Made by a program: the position numbers and the translations under genes. The notes under the pieces were generated by a model that was not told where the DNA came from, searched no databases, and saw nothing but the letters and a program-made list of their open reading frames with translations. This document shows, piece by piece, positions 1 to 7,396 of a stretch of 20,784 nt of DNA. The stretch is from NCBI GenBank assembly GCA_003484685.1, contig DNBB01000042.1:1-20784 (forward strand). Direction: 5' to 3'. The DNA is from Candidatus Babelota bacterium. GTDB lineage: Bacteria > Babelota > Babeliae > Babelales > Babelaceae. Every line of letters begins with the position of its first letter. The stretch's first letter is position 1.

Positions 1-34
1 TTTTGCTAAAAATTTCAAAATTTTACTAATGGGA

Positions 35-115
35 TTCTGCCCGCGAAAATATGGTTGGGAATCCATATATATATCGGTTGGATAGTCGTGTTACGGACTA
101 CAAGTGCGGGCAGAA
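35..115. other. Structured non-coding stretch, long-range inverted repeat
   Basis: A perfect 10-bp inverted repeat, TTCTGCCCGC at 35-44 and GCGGGCAGAA at 106-115, encloses 61 bases with a further small stem (TAGTC/GACTA around 83-100). No convincing reading frame crosses it, and it does not match tRNA, tmRNA, SRP RNA or RNase P signatures that I know. It could be part of a small RNA or of the 3' region of a gene left of the window. The strand is not determined. Confidence 0.35.
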
Positions 116-130
116 ATTTTGATGTCAAAG

Positions 131-160
131 AAAAAACAAGCGCCAAGTGTAGGGGCGCTT
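131..160 (-). terminator. Rho-independent terminator, minus strand
   Basis: AAGCGCC (138-144) and GGCGCTT (154-160) form a perfect 7-bp stem with a 9-base loop. Read on the minus strand the stem is followed by G and six T (complement of 131-137), the layout of an intrinsic terminator. No convincing minus-strand gene lies to its right, so the transcript it would end is unknown. Confidence 0.5.
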
Positions 161-330
161 TACATTGTCGTTGCATTCAAAAGGGGTTTCTAGTATTGAT
201 GGCTTTTGGGCAAAAAGTTATATTTTTTAATCGTCCTATATTCGTTAGCCACCCTAAAGTCATTCCAGTATACTAAAAGTGTTCGCCTGCGCTATCTTTT
301 TTAGTTTATGAGTGAGAAATTACGTCAATT
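161..330. other. Upstream region of mnmA, no gene seen
   Basis: No supported gene lies here. A TATACT box at 269-274 with a weak TTAGCC at 245-250 (18-base spacer) is a possible plus-strand promoter for mnmA. No strong ribosome binding site precedes the mnmA ATG; GTGAGAAA about 14 bases upstream is the nearest purine-rich stretch. Confidence 0.3.
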
Positions 331-1398
331 ATGAACATAGCAGTACTTCTTTCGGGTGGTGTCGATAGCTCCGTTGCGCTTTGCAAGTTGCAGGAGGCAG
401 GCCACCAGATCACGGCATTTTATTTAAAAATTTGGCTGGAAGATGAACTTTCTTTTCTAGGTTCCTGCCCCTGGGAAGAAGATCTTTTATTTGCGCGTGC
501 GGTTTGCGCCCAGCGAAATGTTCCCTTAGAGGTTGTTTCTTTTCAGCAGGTCTATTGGCAGCGGGTAGTTTCCTATACCATTGAGCAGGTTAGGGCTGGA
601 CGAACGCCGAATCCTGATATGCTTTGCAATCAACAGGTTAAGTTTGGTGCGTTTCTCGACCAATATGGAGAGCAGTTTGATCGAGTTGCTACGGGGCACT
701 ATGCGTGCGTTAAACATCAAACGGTTGGCGCCCATCTTTTTTCTACGCCCGACCTGGTTAAAGATCAGACATACTTTTTAGCCTATTTATCTCAGCAGCA
801 GCTTGCTAAGGCAATCTTTCCTTTGTGCGATATGACTAAAGAGCAAGTTCGAACGGCGGCGCAGGAGTTCCAGCTTCCCAATAAGGATCGCAAGGATAGT
901 CAGGGCATTTGCTTTTTGGGGAAAATAAAGTTTTCTGATTTTATTCGTGCTCATGTTGGCGAGCAAGAAGGCCCGCTTGTTGAGTTTGAAAGTGGTGCGG
1001 TTGTCGGAATGCATAAGGGGTTTTGGTTTTTTACGCTTGGCCAACGGCAAGGGATTGGGCTTTCTGGCGGCCCTTGGTATGTTGTTGCCAAAGACCCTAA
1101 AGCGAATAAGGTTTTTATTTCGCGTTCCTATTATGATTTGTATAAAAACCGTGAAAGTTTTTTTGTTGACGGTTTAAATTGGTTTACCCAGGGACCTCGT
1201 GATGGTGAGATACTTGAGGTTAAACTACGCCACGGACCGCACCGGTACCGCGCGCAGGTGTTGTTTGAGGATTCTGGCGTGCTGAGAGTTGTTTTGCTTG
1301 ATGGTTCAGATCAAGGAATAGCTCCCGGACAGTTCGCGGTTTTTTATCGAGAAAATGAGTGTTTAGGCGGGGGTAGTATACAGGAGCGTTTGGTATGA
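331..1398 (+). CDS. mnmA: tRNA-specific 2-thiouridylase MnmA
   Basis: MnmA activates U34 of the Lys, Glu and Gln tRNAs with ATP and installs sulfur from a persulfide relay, giving 2-thiouridine at the wobble position. The 355-residue product has the N-type ATP pyrophosphatase loop SGGVDSS (residues 8-14), the motif NPDMLCNQQVKFG with the first catalytic cysteine C99, ATGHYA (120-125), KDQTYFL (144-150) and KDSQGICFLG with the second catalytic cysteine C194. Length and motif order match the family, so it looks complete and active. Its stop overlaps the start of the next gene (ATGA at 1395-1398), which implies translational coupling. The start is the first ATG that keeps the usual short N-terminus before the P-loop. 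Confidence 0.97.
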   Translation: MNIAVLLSGGVDSSVALCKLQEAGHQITAFYLKIWLEDELSFLGSCPWEEDLLFARAVCAQRNVPLEVVSFQQVYWQRVVSYTIEQVRAGRTPNPDMLCNQQVKFGAFLDQYGEQFDRVATGHYACVKHQTVGAHLFSTPDLVKDQTYFLAYLSQQQLAKAIFPLCDMTKEQVRTAAQEFQLPNKDRKDSQGICFLGKIKFSDFIRAHVGEQEGPLVEFESGAVVGMHKGFWFFTLGQRQGIGLSGGPWYVVAKDPKANKVFISRSYYDLYKNRESFFVDGLNWFTQGPRDGEILEVKLRHGPHRYRAQVLFEDSGVLRVVLLDGSDQGIAPGQFAVFYRENECLGGGSIQERLV

Positions 1399-2000
1399 AT
1401 GGTTTGATGTGTCTTCCAACAAGTTTAACGGCATTGCGCTTATTGCTGGTGCCTGTATTGTGGTGGACTGTTCTTGGTGGGTATTTGTGGACAGCTTTTG
1501 GGGTTTTTGCGGTCGCGTGTCTCTCTGATGTTTTAGATGGCTTCTTTGCTCGTCGTTTTGATTGCGTTTCGCGCTTTGGTGCAATCTTTGATCCGTTTGT
1601 AGATAAAATCTTTATGCTTTCTATGTACGCACTTATGTTTGTTGCGCCAACGATGCTTTCTATTCCATGGTGGTTCTTGATTTTGATGGGGCTTAAGGAG
1701 CTCTTATTGAGTTTGGGTGCGCTATATTTTGGGATAGTAAAAAAAGTGATAGCTGTTTCAGCGGCGATTCCGGGTAAAATTGGCGGATTTGTTCAAGGTG
1801 TGTTCGTTCTATACTGGTTTGTTGCAGTTATCCTGGGGCCACGTGTTTTTGTCGTGTTTGGTTTGGGGCGCGGTCTATGGCTTCTTATGTGGGGCATGCG
1901 CCTTTTTTACGGCCTTATGGTGCTGAGTGTTGTTGCAAACCTTGCAGCTTTTTTGTTCTACTTGTTCACTTTTTTTTCGCAGCGTACACTAAACAAGTAG
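1395..2000 (+). CDS. pgsA: CDP-alcohol phosphatidyltransferase, PgsA-like
   Basis: This integral membrane enzyme transfers a phosphatidyl group from CDP-diacylglycerol to an alcohol acceptor. The 201-residue protein carries a perfect family signature D-x2-DG-x2-AR-x8-G-x3-D-x3-D at D45, D48-G49, A52-R53, G62, D66 and D70, embedded in hydrophobic segments that fill most of the protein. Size and membership point to phosphatidylglycerophosphate synthase, the first committed step to phosphatidylglycerol, but the signature is shared with phosphatidylserine and cardiolipin synthases of the same superfamily, so acceptor choice is inferred. The gene overlaps mnmA by four bases and is probably co-transcribed with it. 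Confidence 0.85.
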   Translation: MNGLMCLPTSLTALRLLLVPVLWWTVLGGYLWTAFGVFAVACLSDVLDGFFARRFDCVSRFGAIFDPFVDKIFMLSMYALMFVAPTMLSIPWWFLILMGLKELLLSLGALYFGIVKKVIAVSAAIPGKIGGFVQGVFVLYWFVAVILGPRVFVVFGLGRGLWLLMWGMRLFYGLMVLSVVANLAAFLFYLFTFFSQRTLNK

Positions 2001-2088
2001 GCATCTTTGAGGTGCGTGTGGTTGTTTGATATTCGTGTTTTTTGTTTAATTTTTTTTGTACCGTACCTACATAATAAGGAAATGAGAT

Positions 2089-2544
2089 ATGGCAGGTTTT
2101 AATAAAGTTATTTTGGTTGGCAACTTAACTCGCGACCCAGAGTATCGGCAGTTGCCTTCGGGCCAGGCGGTGTGCCGTCTAAATATTGCTGCAAATCGTC
2201 AGTTTAAGGATCGGCAAACGGGAAATGCTTCACAAGAAGTCTGTTTTGTTGATGTTGACGTTTGGGGAAACCAGGCTGAAGCGTGCCGTCAATACTTGCA
2301 AAAAGGTCGACCAGTCTTGGTTGAAGGCCGACTAAAGTTTGATTCTTGGAAAGATAACGAAGGGCAACCGCGCAGCAAGCATTCGATTGTTGCCAACGTT
2401 GTTCAGTTTTTATCTTTTGGTAGTGCTGAAGCAAATACTGAAGATAGTGCTGGTGCGGAAGAGGGCACTTTTGCTGCGGCCTCTAAGCGCGGTGGGGCGG
2501 CGTCTCTTGGTTCGACACCATTTGATGACGAATTGCCTTTTTAA
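2089..2544 (+). CDS. ssb: Single-stranded DNA-binding protein
   Basis: SSB coats single-stranded DNA in replication, repair and recombination and recruits partners through its tail. The 151-residue product starts with the typical OB-fold opening FNKVILVGNLTRDPEYR, followed by the conserved VDVDVWGNQAE and KGRPVLVEGRLKFDSW segments up to about residue 110. A flexible alanine/glycine/glutamate-rich linker (about 112-140) leads to the acidic tip DDELPF, the docking peptide for SSB-interacting proteins. A good ribosome site (AAGGA) lies 9 bases before the ATG. It sits ahead of gyrA and dprA; DprA works together with SSB on incoming single-stranded DNA in transformable bacteria. Confidence 0.97.
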   Translation: MAGFNKVILVGNLTRDPEYRQLPSGQAVCRLNIAANRQFKDRQTGNASQEVCFVDVDVWGNQAEACRQYLQKGRPVLVEGRLKFDSWKDNEGQPRSKHSIVANVVQFLSFGSAEANTEDSAGAEEGTFAAASKRGGAASLGSTPFDDELPF

Positions 2545-2552
2545 CCCTGGAG

Positions 2553-2568
2553 ATTTGCGTAGGCAAAT
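2553..2568. other. Small hairpin after ssb
   Basis: ATTTGC and GCAAAT form a perfect 6-bp stem closed by the tetraloop GTAG, 8 bases after the ssb stop. No T-run follows, so it is not a standard intrinsic terminator; it may stabilise the ssb 3' end. Confidence 0.4.
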
Positions 2569-2623
2569 GGCATGAATTTGGGTACACTAAAACGTGCATA
2601 AATCATGCTAATAAGCTACAAAT

Positions 2624-2657
2624 ACGGCTCTTTGAGCCGTTCTTAACGGAGAACGTT
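2624..2657 (+). promoter_or_regulatory. Hairpins in the gyrA leader, next to the SD
   Basis: ACGGCTC (2624-2630) and GAGCCGT (2634-2640) form a perfect 7-bp stem with a TTT loop. Next to it AACG (2645-2648) and CGTT (2654-2657) can pair around the gyrA ribosome site GGAG (2648-2651). There is no T-run, so this is not a terminator. It could influence gyrA translation, but that is inference. Confidence 0.4.
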
Positions 2658-2658
2658 C

Positions 2659-5172
2659 ATGCAAGATCGCACTAAGCCGGTACTGATTGAAGAAGAGTTG
2701 CAATCATCGTTTTTAGATTATGCAATGTCGGTTGTGGTAAGCCGCGCTATACCGGATGTGCGCGATGGCTTTAAGCCGGTTCATCGGCGTGTTTTGTATG
2801 CGATGAATCAGTTGGGTTATTTTTATAATCGGTCACCACACAAATCGGTCAGCGTTGTTGGTGAGGTCATGAAAAAGTACCATCCGCATGGTGATCAGGC
2901 GATTTACAATACCATGGTTGGTATGGTGCAAGATTTTTCAAAACGATACCCGCTTTTGGACGGCCAAGGAAACTGGGGATCGATTGATGGTGATAACGCT
3001 GCAGCGATGCGTTATACCGAGATTCGTATGAAAAAGTTTGGTCAAGAGTTGTTGGCTGATATTGATGCCGAGACGGTTAACTTTGTTCCCAATTTTGATG
3101 GTTCTACGGTTGAACCGGTAGTGTTGCCAAGTCGCGTACCACATTTACTTGTTAATGGGACCGCGGGCATTGCAGTTGGTATGGCGACATCTATTCCGCC
3201 GCATAATCTTACTGAAGTCGTTAACGCTGCTATCACAGTACTTGAAAACCCCGATTTGTCTGAGCAAGAGCTTTTTTCGTTGATTCCTGGTCCCGATTTT
3301 CCTACATCAGGTATCATTTGTGGTCGCTCTGGCATTATTAAGGCATACCGAACGGGCCGCGGCAATGTTGTGTTGCGTGGTGTTATTGAGGTTGAAGAGA
3401 CCAAGAAGGGTCCTGCGTTAGTAATTACCGAGTTGCCGTATCAGGTAATTAAAGCTGATTTAATTATCAAGATTGCGGATTTGGTAAAAAATAAAGTTAT
3501 TGAGGGTATCTCAAATATTCGCGATGAATCTAACCGTAAGGGCATTCGAGTTGTAATTGAATTGCGGCGCAATGAGATGCCTGAGGTGATTAAAAATCAA
3601 TTATTCTTACATACCCCGCTGCAGACTTCGATCAGTATTTTGATGCTAGCGCTCTTGGATGGGCGTCCTCGTGTCTTCACACTGCGTGGTATGCTTGACG
3701 CCTTTTTGGCGCATCGACGCGAGGTCGTGACGCGGCGGTTGCAATATGAATTGCGCCGTGCACAAGAACGCGAGCATATTCTTGCAGGCTTTATTTTGGC
3801 ACTTGATAATATCGATGATGTTATTGTTTTGATAAAAGCTTCACAAAATGGAGAAGAAGCTATAGCTGCTTTAATCAGTCGCTATGGTTTGAGTCAGATT
3901 CAAGGTCGGGCAATCTTGGATATGCGCTTGCAGCGTTTGACAGGGCTTGAAAAAGATAAGATTTTTGCGGAAATGGAAAAAATTCGCGAGATGATTGTAC
4001 ACCTAAAAACGATCTTGGGAAGTCGCGAACTGTTGCGTGAAGAGATTAAAAAAGAGCTTATTGCAATCCGCGAAGAATTTGGCGATGAACGGCGTACTTC
4101 TATTGAGGCGGCGGCAGATGATTTTAGTGCGGCCGACTTGATTCCTGATGAAGGCGTTGTTGTTACTCTTACCCGTCGCGGTTATATCAAGCGTGTAGAG
4201 CTAGAAACCTATGGAATTCAACATCGGGGTGGTCGCGGTAAGCAAGCGATGGCGGCATTAGATGAAGCAGAAGATGTGGTTTTGGATTTATTTGCTGCGC
4301 GTAATCATGATGAGCTTCTCTTCTTTACTAGTTTAGGGCGCATTTATACCAAGCCTGTGTACGAAATACCCGAAGGATCGCGTACAGCAAAAGGACGCGC
4401 TATTGTTAACTTGATTCCATTACAAGATGGTGAGCGGGTCGTTAAAATCTTGTGCGCTCGTGACTTTGGCGATAACGCGATGGTTATGGTAACCAAAAAG
4501 GGTGTTATTAAGCGTACGGCTGCCTCTGAGTTTGCATCGGTACGAAGCACCGGTATTCGTGCAGTTTCTCTAAATGAGGGTGATGAGCTTGCATTTTGTG
4601 CGTTGAGTTCGGGAAGTGATACCATTGTTTTGGTGACGGCTCAGGGTTTTGCAATTCGCTTTAATGAAGCAGAAGTTCGCGTTATGGGTCGGCAAGCTGC
4701 AGGTGTTCGCGGCATTAAAATTCGCGATGATGACTTTGTTGTTGCCATGGAAGTTGTGCAGCAAGATGCAGAGTTGTTGATTTCAACAGAGCGGGGCTTT
4801 GGTAAACGTTTGCGCGTCAATGATTTTCGTGTTGCTCATCGAGGTGGCATGGGGGTTCGTGCGATACCGGCTAATGAACGCAATGGACAGGTTGTGGGTA
4901 TGGTACGGGTTGAGTCCACATCTACCATCTTGTTGATTGATGCTGTTGGAAAGATTATTCGCCTTCGTCCTTCTGAAATTCGTACCATGGGACGTCAGGC
5001 CCAAGGGGTCCGTCTTATTCGCCTTGAAGAAGAACAACGACTGGTCGGTATTGCAGTTGTTGATGAGGGGGATAATGAGGAGAACGAGTTGGTAACGCCA
5101 GATGACCTTGTCGTTGATGAAGCAGTTGTTCTCCCAGTAAGCGATGATGTCGACCTTGACTCAATTGAGTAG
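2659..5172 (+). CDS. gyrA: DNA gyrase subunit A
   Basis: GyrA is the DNA-breaking and rejoining subunit of gyrase, which introduces negative supercoils with GyrB. The 837-residue protein shows the winged-helix/tower breakage region with AAAMRYTE, catalytic tyrosine Y119 (E. coli Y122), followed by a coiled-coil arm around 350-480 and a C-terminal beta-pinwheel. The GyrA box QHRGGRG at 521-527 separates it from ParC of topoisomerase IV. The C-terminus ends in an acidic tail (about 800-837), as in many GyrA proteins. In the quinolone-resistance region it reads HPHGDQAIYN, so the positions of E. coli S83 and D87 are Q80 and N84. gyrB is not in the window. dprA follows 14 bases after the stop. 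Confidence 0.97.
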   Translation: MQDRTKPVLIEEELQSSFLDYAMSVVVSRAIPDVRDGFKPVHRRVLYAMNQLGYFYNRSPHKSVSVVGEVMKKYHPHGDQAIYNTMVGMVQDFSKRYPLLDGQGNWGSIDGDNAAAMRYTEIRMKKFGQELLADIDAETVNFVPNFDGSTVEPVVLPSRVPHLLVNGTAGIAVGMATSIPPHNLTEVVNAAITVLENPDLSEQELFSLIPGPDFPTSGIICGRSGIIKAYRTGRGNVVLRGVIEVEETKKGPALVITELPYQVIKADLIIKIADLVKNKVIEGISNIRDESNRKGIRVVIELRRNEMPEVIKNQLFLHTPLQTSISILMLALLDGRPRVFTLRGMLDAFLAHRREVVTRRLQYELRRAQEREHILAGFILALDNIDDVIVLIKASQNGEEAIAALISRYGLSQIQGRAILDMRLQRLTGLEKDKIFAEMEKIREMIVHLKTILGSRELLREEIKKELIAIREEFGDERRTSIEAAADDFSAADLIPDEGVVVTLTRRGYIKRVELETYGIQHRGGRGKQAMAALDEAEDVVLDLFAARNHDELLFFTSLGRIYTKPVYEIPEGSRTAKGRAIVNLIPLQDGERVVKILCARDFGDNAMVMVTKKGVIKRTAASEFASVRSTGIRAVSLNEGDELAFCALSSGSDTIVLVTAQGFAIRFNEAEVRVMGRQAAGVRGIKIRDDDFVVAMEVVQQDAELLISTERGFGKRLRVNDFRVAHRGGMGVRAIPANERNGQVVGMVRVESTSTILLIDAVGKIIRLRPSEIRTMGRQAQGVRLIRLEEEQRLVGIAVVDEGDNEENELVTPDDLVVDEAVVLPVSDDVDLDSIE

Positions 5173-5186
5173 GGTGTAAGGGGATT

Positions 5187-6302
5187 GTGTTGGTGGACGC
5201 GAGTCGTTTGTTTTTGTTGCATGCTAATATGGTTTCGGGCGTTGGGCCGATCTTTTTTCAACGCTTAAATCAGGCAGTATTTGGAGATTTTGCCGCATGT
5301 TATCGGTGGAAGGCACAAGATTTTGTTGCGAATGCTGGTTGTAGTCAGGAGCTTGCGGACCGTTTGGTAGCCGCGCTTTTGGATGTGCGGGCGCGTGACG
5401 TTGAGCTTGCTACTGTAGCAAAATTAGGTGCATCGTGGGTTACGGTTTTTGATGACCATTATCCGGCGCGATTGCGTGCGATATATGCGCCGCCTACCAT
5501 TCTTATGTATCTTGGTTCTTTTGCTGCAGTGTGTGCTGAGTACTCGGTAGCTTTTGTCGGGGCACGTAAGGCATCTGGATATGCGCGTGAGGTTGCACAA
5601 ACACTTGTGAGGCCTTTAGTTGGGTCAGGGGTGACTATTGTGAGTGGTGGTGCTTTGGGCGCTGATACCTATGCACATCAGGCAGCTTTAGATGTTGGTG
5701 GTAAAACGGTCGCTGTTGTGGGTGCTGGCCTTTTGTACCCGTATCCTCGCAATAATGTTACCTTGTTTGATCGTATTGTCTCATCAGGCGGTGCTGTTGT
5801 TTCGCCGTTTCCCGTGAGCATGCGTGCGGTGCCAGGTAATTTCCCGGCACGGAATCGTGTTATTGCTGGGCTTGCATCGATGACGATCGTGTTGCAGGCG
5901 GCCAAAAAGAGTGGCGCGCTTATTACTGCGTATTTTGCCCTTGAACAGGGGCGTGAAGTAGGAGCCGTTCCCGGATCGATCCTAGATGAATTGAGTATGG
6001 GGTGCCATCAGCTATTGTCGCAAGGCGCGACGCCCGTCTCTTCAGTGGGCGATATTTTTCAAGCATGTGGCTGGGAAAAAGCAGTTGTTGCGCCGACAGT
6101 TTGTGCGCATACTCAGCAAAGTATACAGAAAGATGCGGTTGATCCATTGGTTGCTGCGTGTGATATGCCCCAGTCTTTAGACGATCTTACGGCGCGATTT
6201 AGTGATCTTGATCCCGTGATATTGCAAGATAGATTGCTTGATTTATGTATGCAAGGTCTCTTACAGCAAGATTTTACAGGGCAGTTTCGTGCTGGAGTGT
6301 AA
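5187..6302 (+). CDS. dprA: DNA-processing protein DprA (Smf)
   Basis: DprA binds incoming single-stranded DNA during natural transformation and loads RecA on it; it is also found in many bacteria with no known competence. The 371-residue product has an N-terminal helix-hairpin/SAM-like part, then the Rossmann-like DprA core from about 110 to 290 with VAFVGARKASG, SGGALGADTYAH, the FPARNRVIAGLA segment, SGALITA and the closing AVPGS. A winged-helix-like C-terminal domain covers roughly 310-365. GTG at 5187 is the longest start, but the ribosome site AAGGGG at 5178-5183 fits better with GTG at 5193, nine bases on, which would remove two residues. It is probably expressed with gyrA. Confidence 0.95.
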   Translation: MLVDASRLFLLHANMVSGVGPIFFQRLNQAVFGDFAACYRWKAQDFVANAGCSQELADRLVAALLDVRARDVELATVAKLGASWVTVFDDHYPARLRAIYAPPTILMYLGSFAAVCAEYSVAFVGARKASGYAREVAQTLVRPLVGSGVTIVSGGALGADTYAHQAALDVGGKTVAVVGAGLLYPYPRNNVTLFDRIVSSGGAVVSPFPVSMRAVPGNFPARNRVIAGLASMTIVLQAAKKSGALITAYFALEQGREVGAVPGSILDELSMGCHQLLSQGATPVSSVGDIFQACGWEKAVVAPTVCAHTQQSIQKDAVDPLVAACDMPQSLDDLTARFSDLDPVILQDRLLDLCMQGLLQQDFTGQFRAGV

Positions 6303-6310
6303 AGCATTTT

Positions 6311-6339
6311 TTGCAAAGTATTTAGCTTTTAGTTAGAAT
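6311..6339 (+). promoter_or_regulatory. Sigma-70-like promoter for the rpmF operon
   Basis: TTGCAA at 6311-6316 and TAGAAT at 6334-6339 are separated by exactly 17 bases and lie 75 bases before rpmF. It is the best-matching promoter that I can see in the window and probably drives rpmF through acpP. Confidence 0.65.
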
Positions 6340-6413
6340 AGATCTATAGTTGCGGCGATTGATACAGCTGCGTTGTAATATGTTTATGTATAAGTGTTTG
6401 TGGAGAAATACCC

Positions 6414-6689
6414 ATGGCAGTTCCAAAAAGAAAAGTTTCTAGAGCACGTCGTGATAAAAGGAGTGCGAACAAGGGTTTGAATCCAAATCCAGTTGGTGTT
6501 TGTAGCAATTGTGCTGCGCCTAAGCTTCCGCATTATGTATGCCAATCATGTGGGTACTTCCGCGGTGAAAAAGTTTTGCGTACCAAGGGTGATCGTGCAG
6601 AAACACGTCAAGTTGTGCGTCAAGCAGTAGCTGACCGTGCAGGGACTAAGGGCACTGCACAGGCTGAAGATACAGCAGTAGCAGAATAA
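6414..6689 (+). CDS. rpmF: Large ribosomal subunit protein bL32
   Basis: bL32 is a small zinc-ribbon protein of the 50S subunit. The N-terminus MAVPKRKVSRARRDKRSA is the family signature, and four cysteines in two CxxC pairs (C30/C33 and C43/C46) make the zinc-binding, C-plus form; many bacteria also carry a cysteine-free paralog used under zinc shortage, which is not seen here. The usual length is near 60 residues, but this one has 91, with a 30-residue tail rich in Arg, Ala, Thr and acidic residues after about position 58. A ribosome site GGAGAAA precedes the ATG. rpmF often travels with fatty-acid genes, which agrees with acpP downstream. Confidence 0.96.
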   Translation: MAVPKRKVSRARRDKRSANKGLNPNPVGVCSNCAAPKLPHYVCQSCGYFRGEKVLRTKGDRAETRQVVRQAVADRAGTKGTAQAEDTAVAE

Positions 6690-6721
6690 TTAGGTTTTTT
6701 GATACCGAATCGGAGAGGATT

Positions 6722-7375
6722 ATGGTGGTACGGGATGTGTTTGCAAGCTATGTAAAAAATAGCGAAACGCGCTTTTGGATCTGGATTGTTTTTTTAGCTT
6801 TTTTATTTGTTGGGTCGTGGTATGCATATCGTGCCCATCAGCGTGGGTATGAGCAGAAAGCCCAATTGGCTTTGGTCCAAGGCATCGAAGCGCTTGCCCG
6901 TGCTCAATCTAGTGATTCGGTAGAACATATGTGGCAGTCGGCAGAACAAGTCCTCAGTGAAGGGTATCGGCGGTATTCGCGCTCTTCTTTGGCACCGTAT
7001 TTTTTGCTTTTTCAAGCAGATGCTGTTGCTGGGCAGGGCGACCTTGAGCGTAGTCGTGCGCTCGCAGAAGATGCTGCAAAATATATTTCACAAGGTGCAC
7101 CATTGTATGAGCCGCTAAAGATTCGCGCGGCATTGCAGGATATCGACTCCTCTGATGAAAAGATTTCAGCGCGTGGACGCGAATCGTTACATGCGATTGC
7201 ACAAGACACTAAAAATATTTATCAGGCTATGGCGGTTTATTTCGAAGGTCTTTTGGCTTTTGATAGTGGTGATCGTGCTTCGGCAGAAGAAATTTGGGCT
7301 TTGTTAATGCGTGGTGCAAAAAAAGGTTCTGTTTGGGGCGAGCTTGCTTCTGCTAAGCTTTCGTATCAGTTGTAG
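6722..7375 (+). CDS. Membrane-anchored TPR-like protein (YfgM-type)
   Basis: The 217-residue product has a short N-terminal cytoplasmic segment, a single transmembrane helix at about residues 18-36 (WIWIVFLAFLFVGSWYAY), and a soluble alpha-helical domain of paired helices rich in Ala, Glu, Arg and Tyr, typical of tetratricopeptide-like folds. The arrangement resembles the YfgM/TPR_21 family, which in E. coli is an accessory of the SecYEG translocon and links to periplasmic chaperones; the similarity here is in architecture, not in specific residues that I can prove. The ribosome site GGAGAGGA lies just before the ATG, and gltX follows after 21 bases, so it is inside the rpmF-acpP operon. Exact function not determined. 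Confidence 0.75.
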   Translation: MVVRDVFASYVKNSETRFWIWIVFLAFLFVGSWYAYRAHQRGYEQKAQLALVQGIEALARAQSSDSVEHMWQSAEQVLSEGYRRYSRSSLAPYFLLFQADAVAGQGDLERSRALAEDAAKYISQGAPLYEPLKIRAALQDIDSSDEKISARGRESLHAIAQDTKNIYQAMAVYFEGLLAFDSGDRASAEEIWALLMRGAKKGSVWGELASAKLSYQL

Positions 7376-7396
7376 TTTTTGTAAGAGGACGCATTA

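Noticed and set aside
177..263. 28-residue minus-strand frame ending just before a terminator
   Set aside because: Position before the terminator is suggestive, but there is no ribosome site and no recognisable sequence.
55..276. 73-residue plus-strand frame before mnmA
   Set aside because: No ribosome site, unlikely composition, and it runs across the inverted repeat and the terminator-like hairpin.
308..334. Eight-codon leader peptide overlapping the mnmA start as ATGA
   Set aside because: Too short to judge; no stem-loop or codon bias suggests attenuation.
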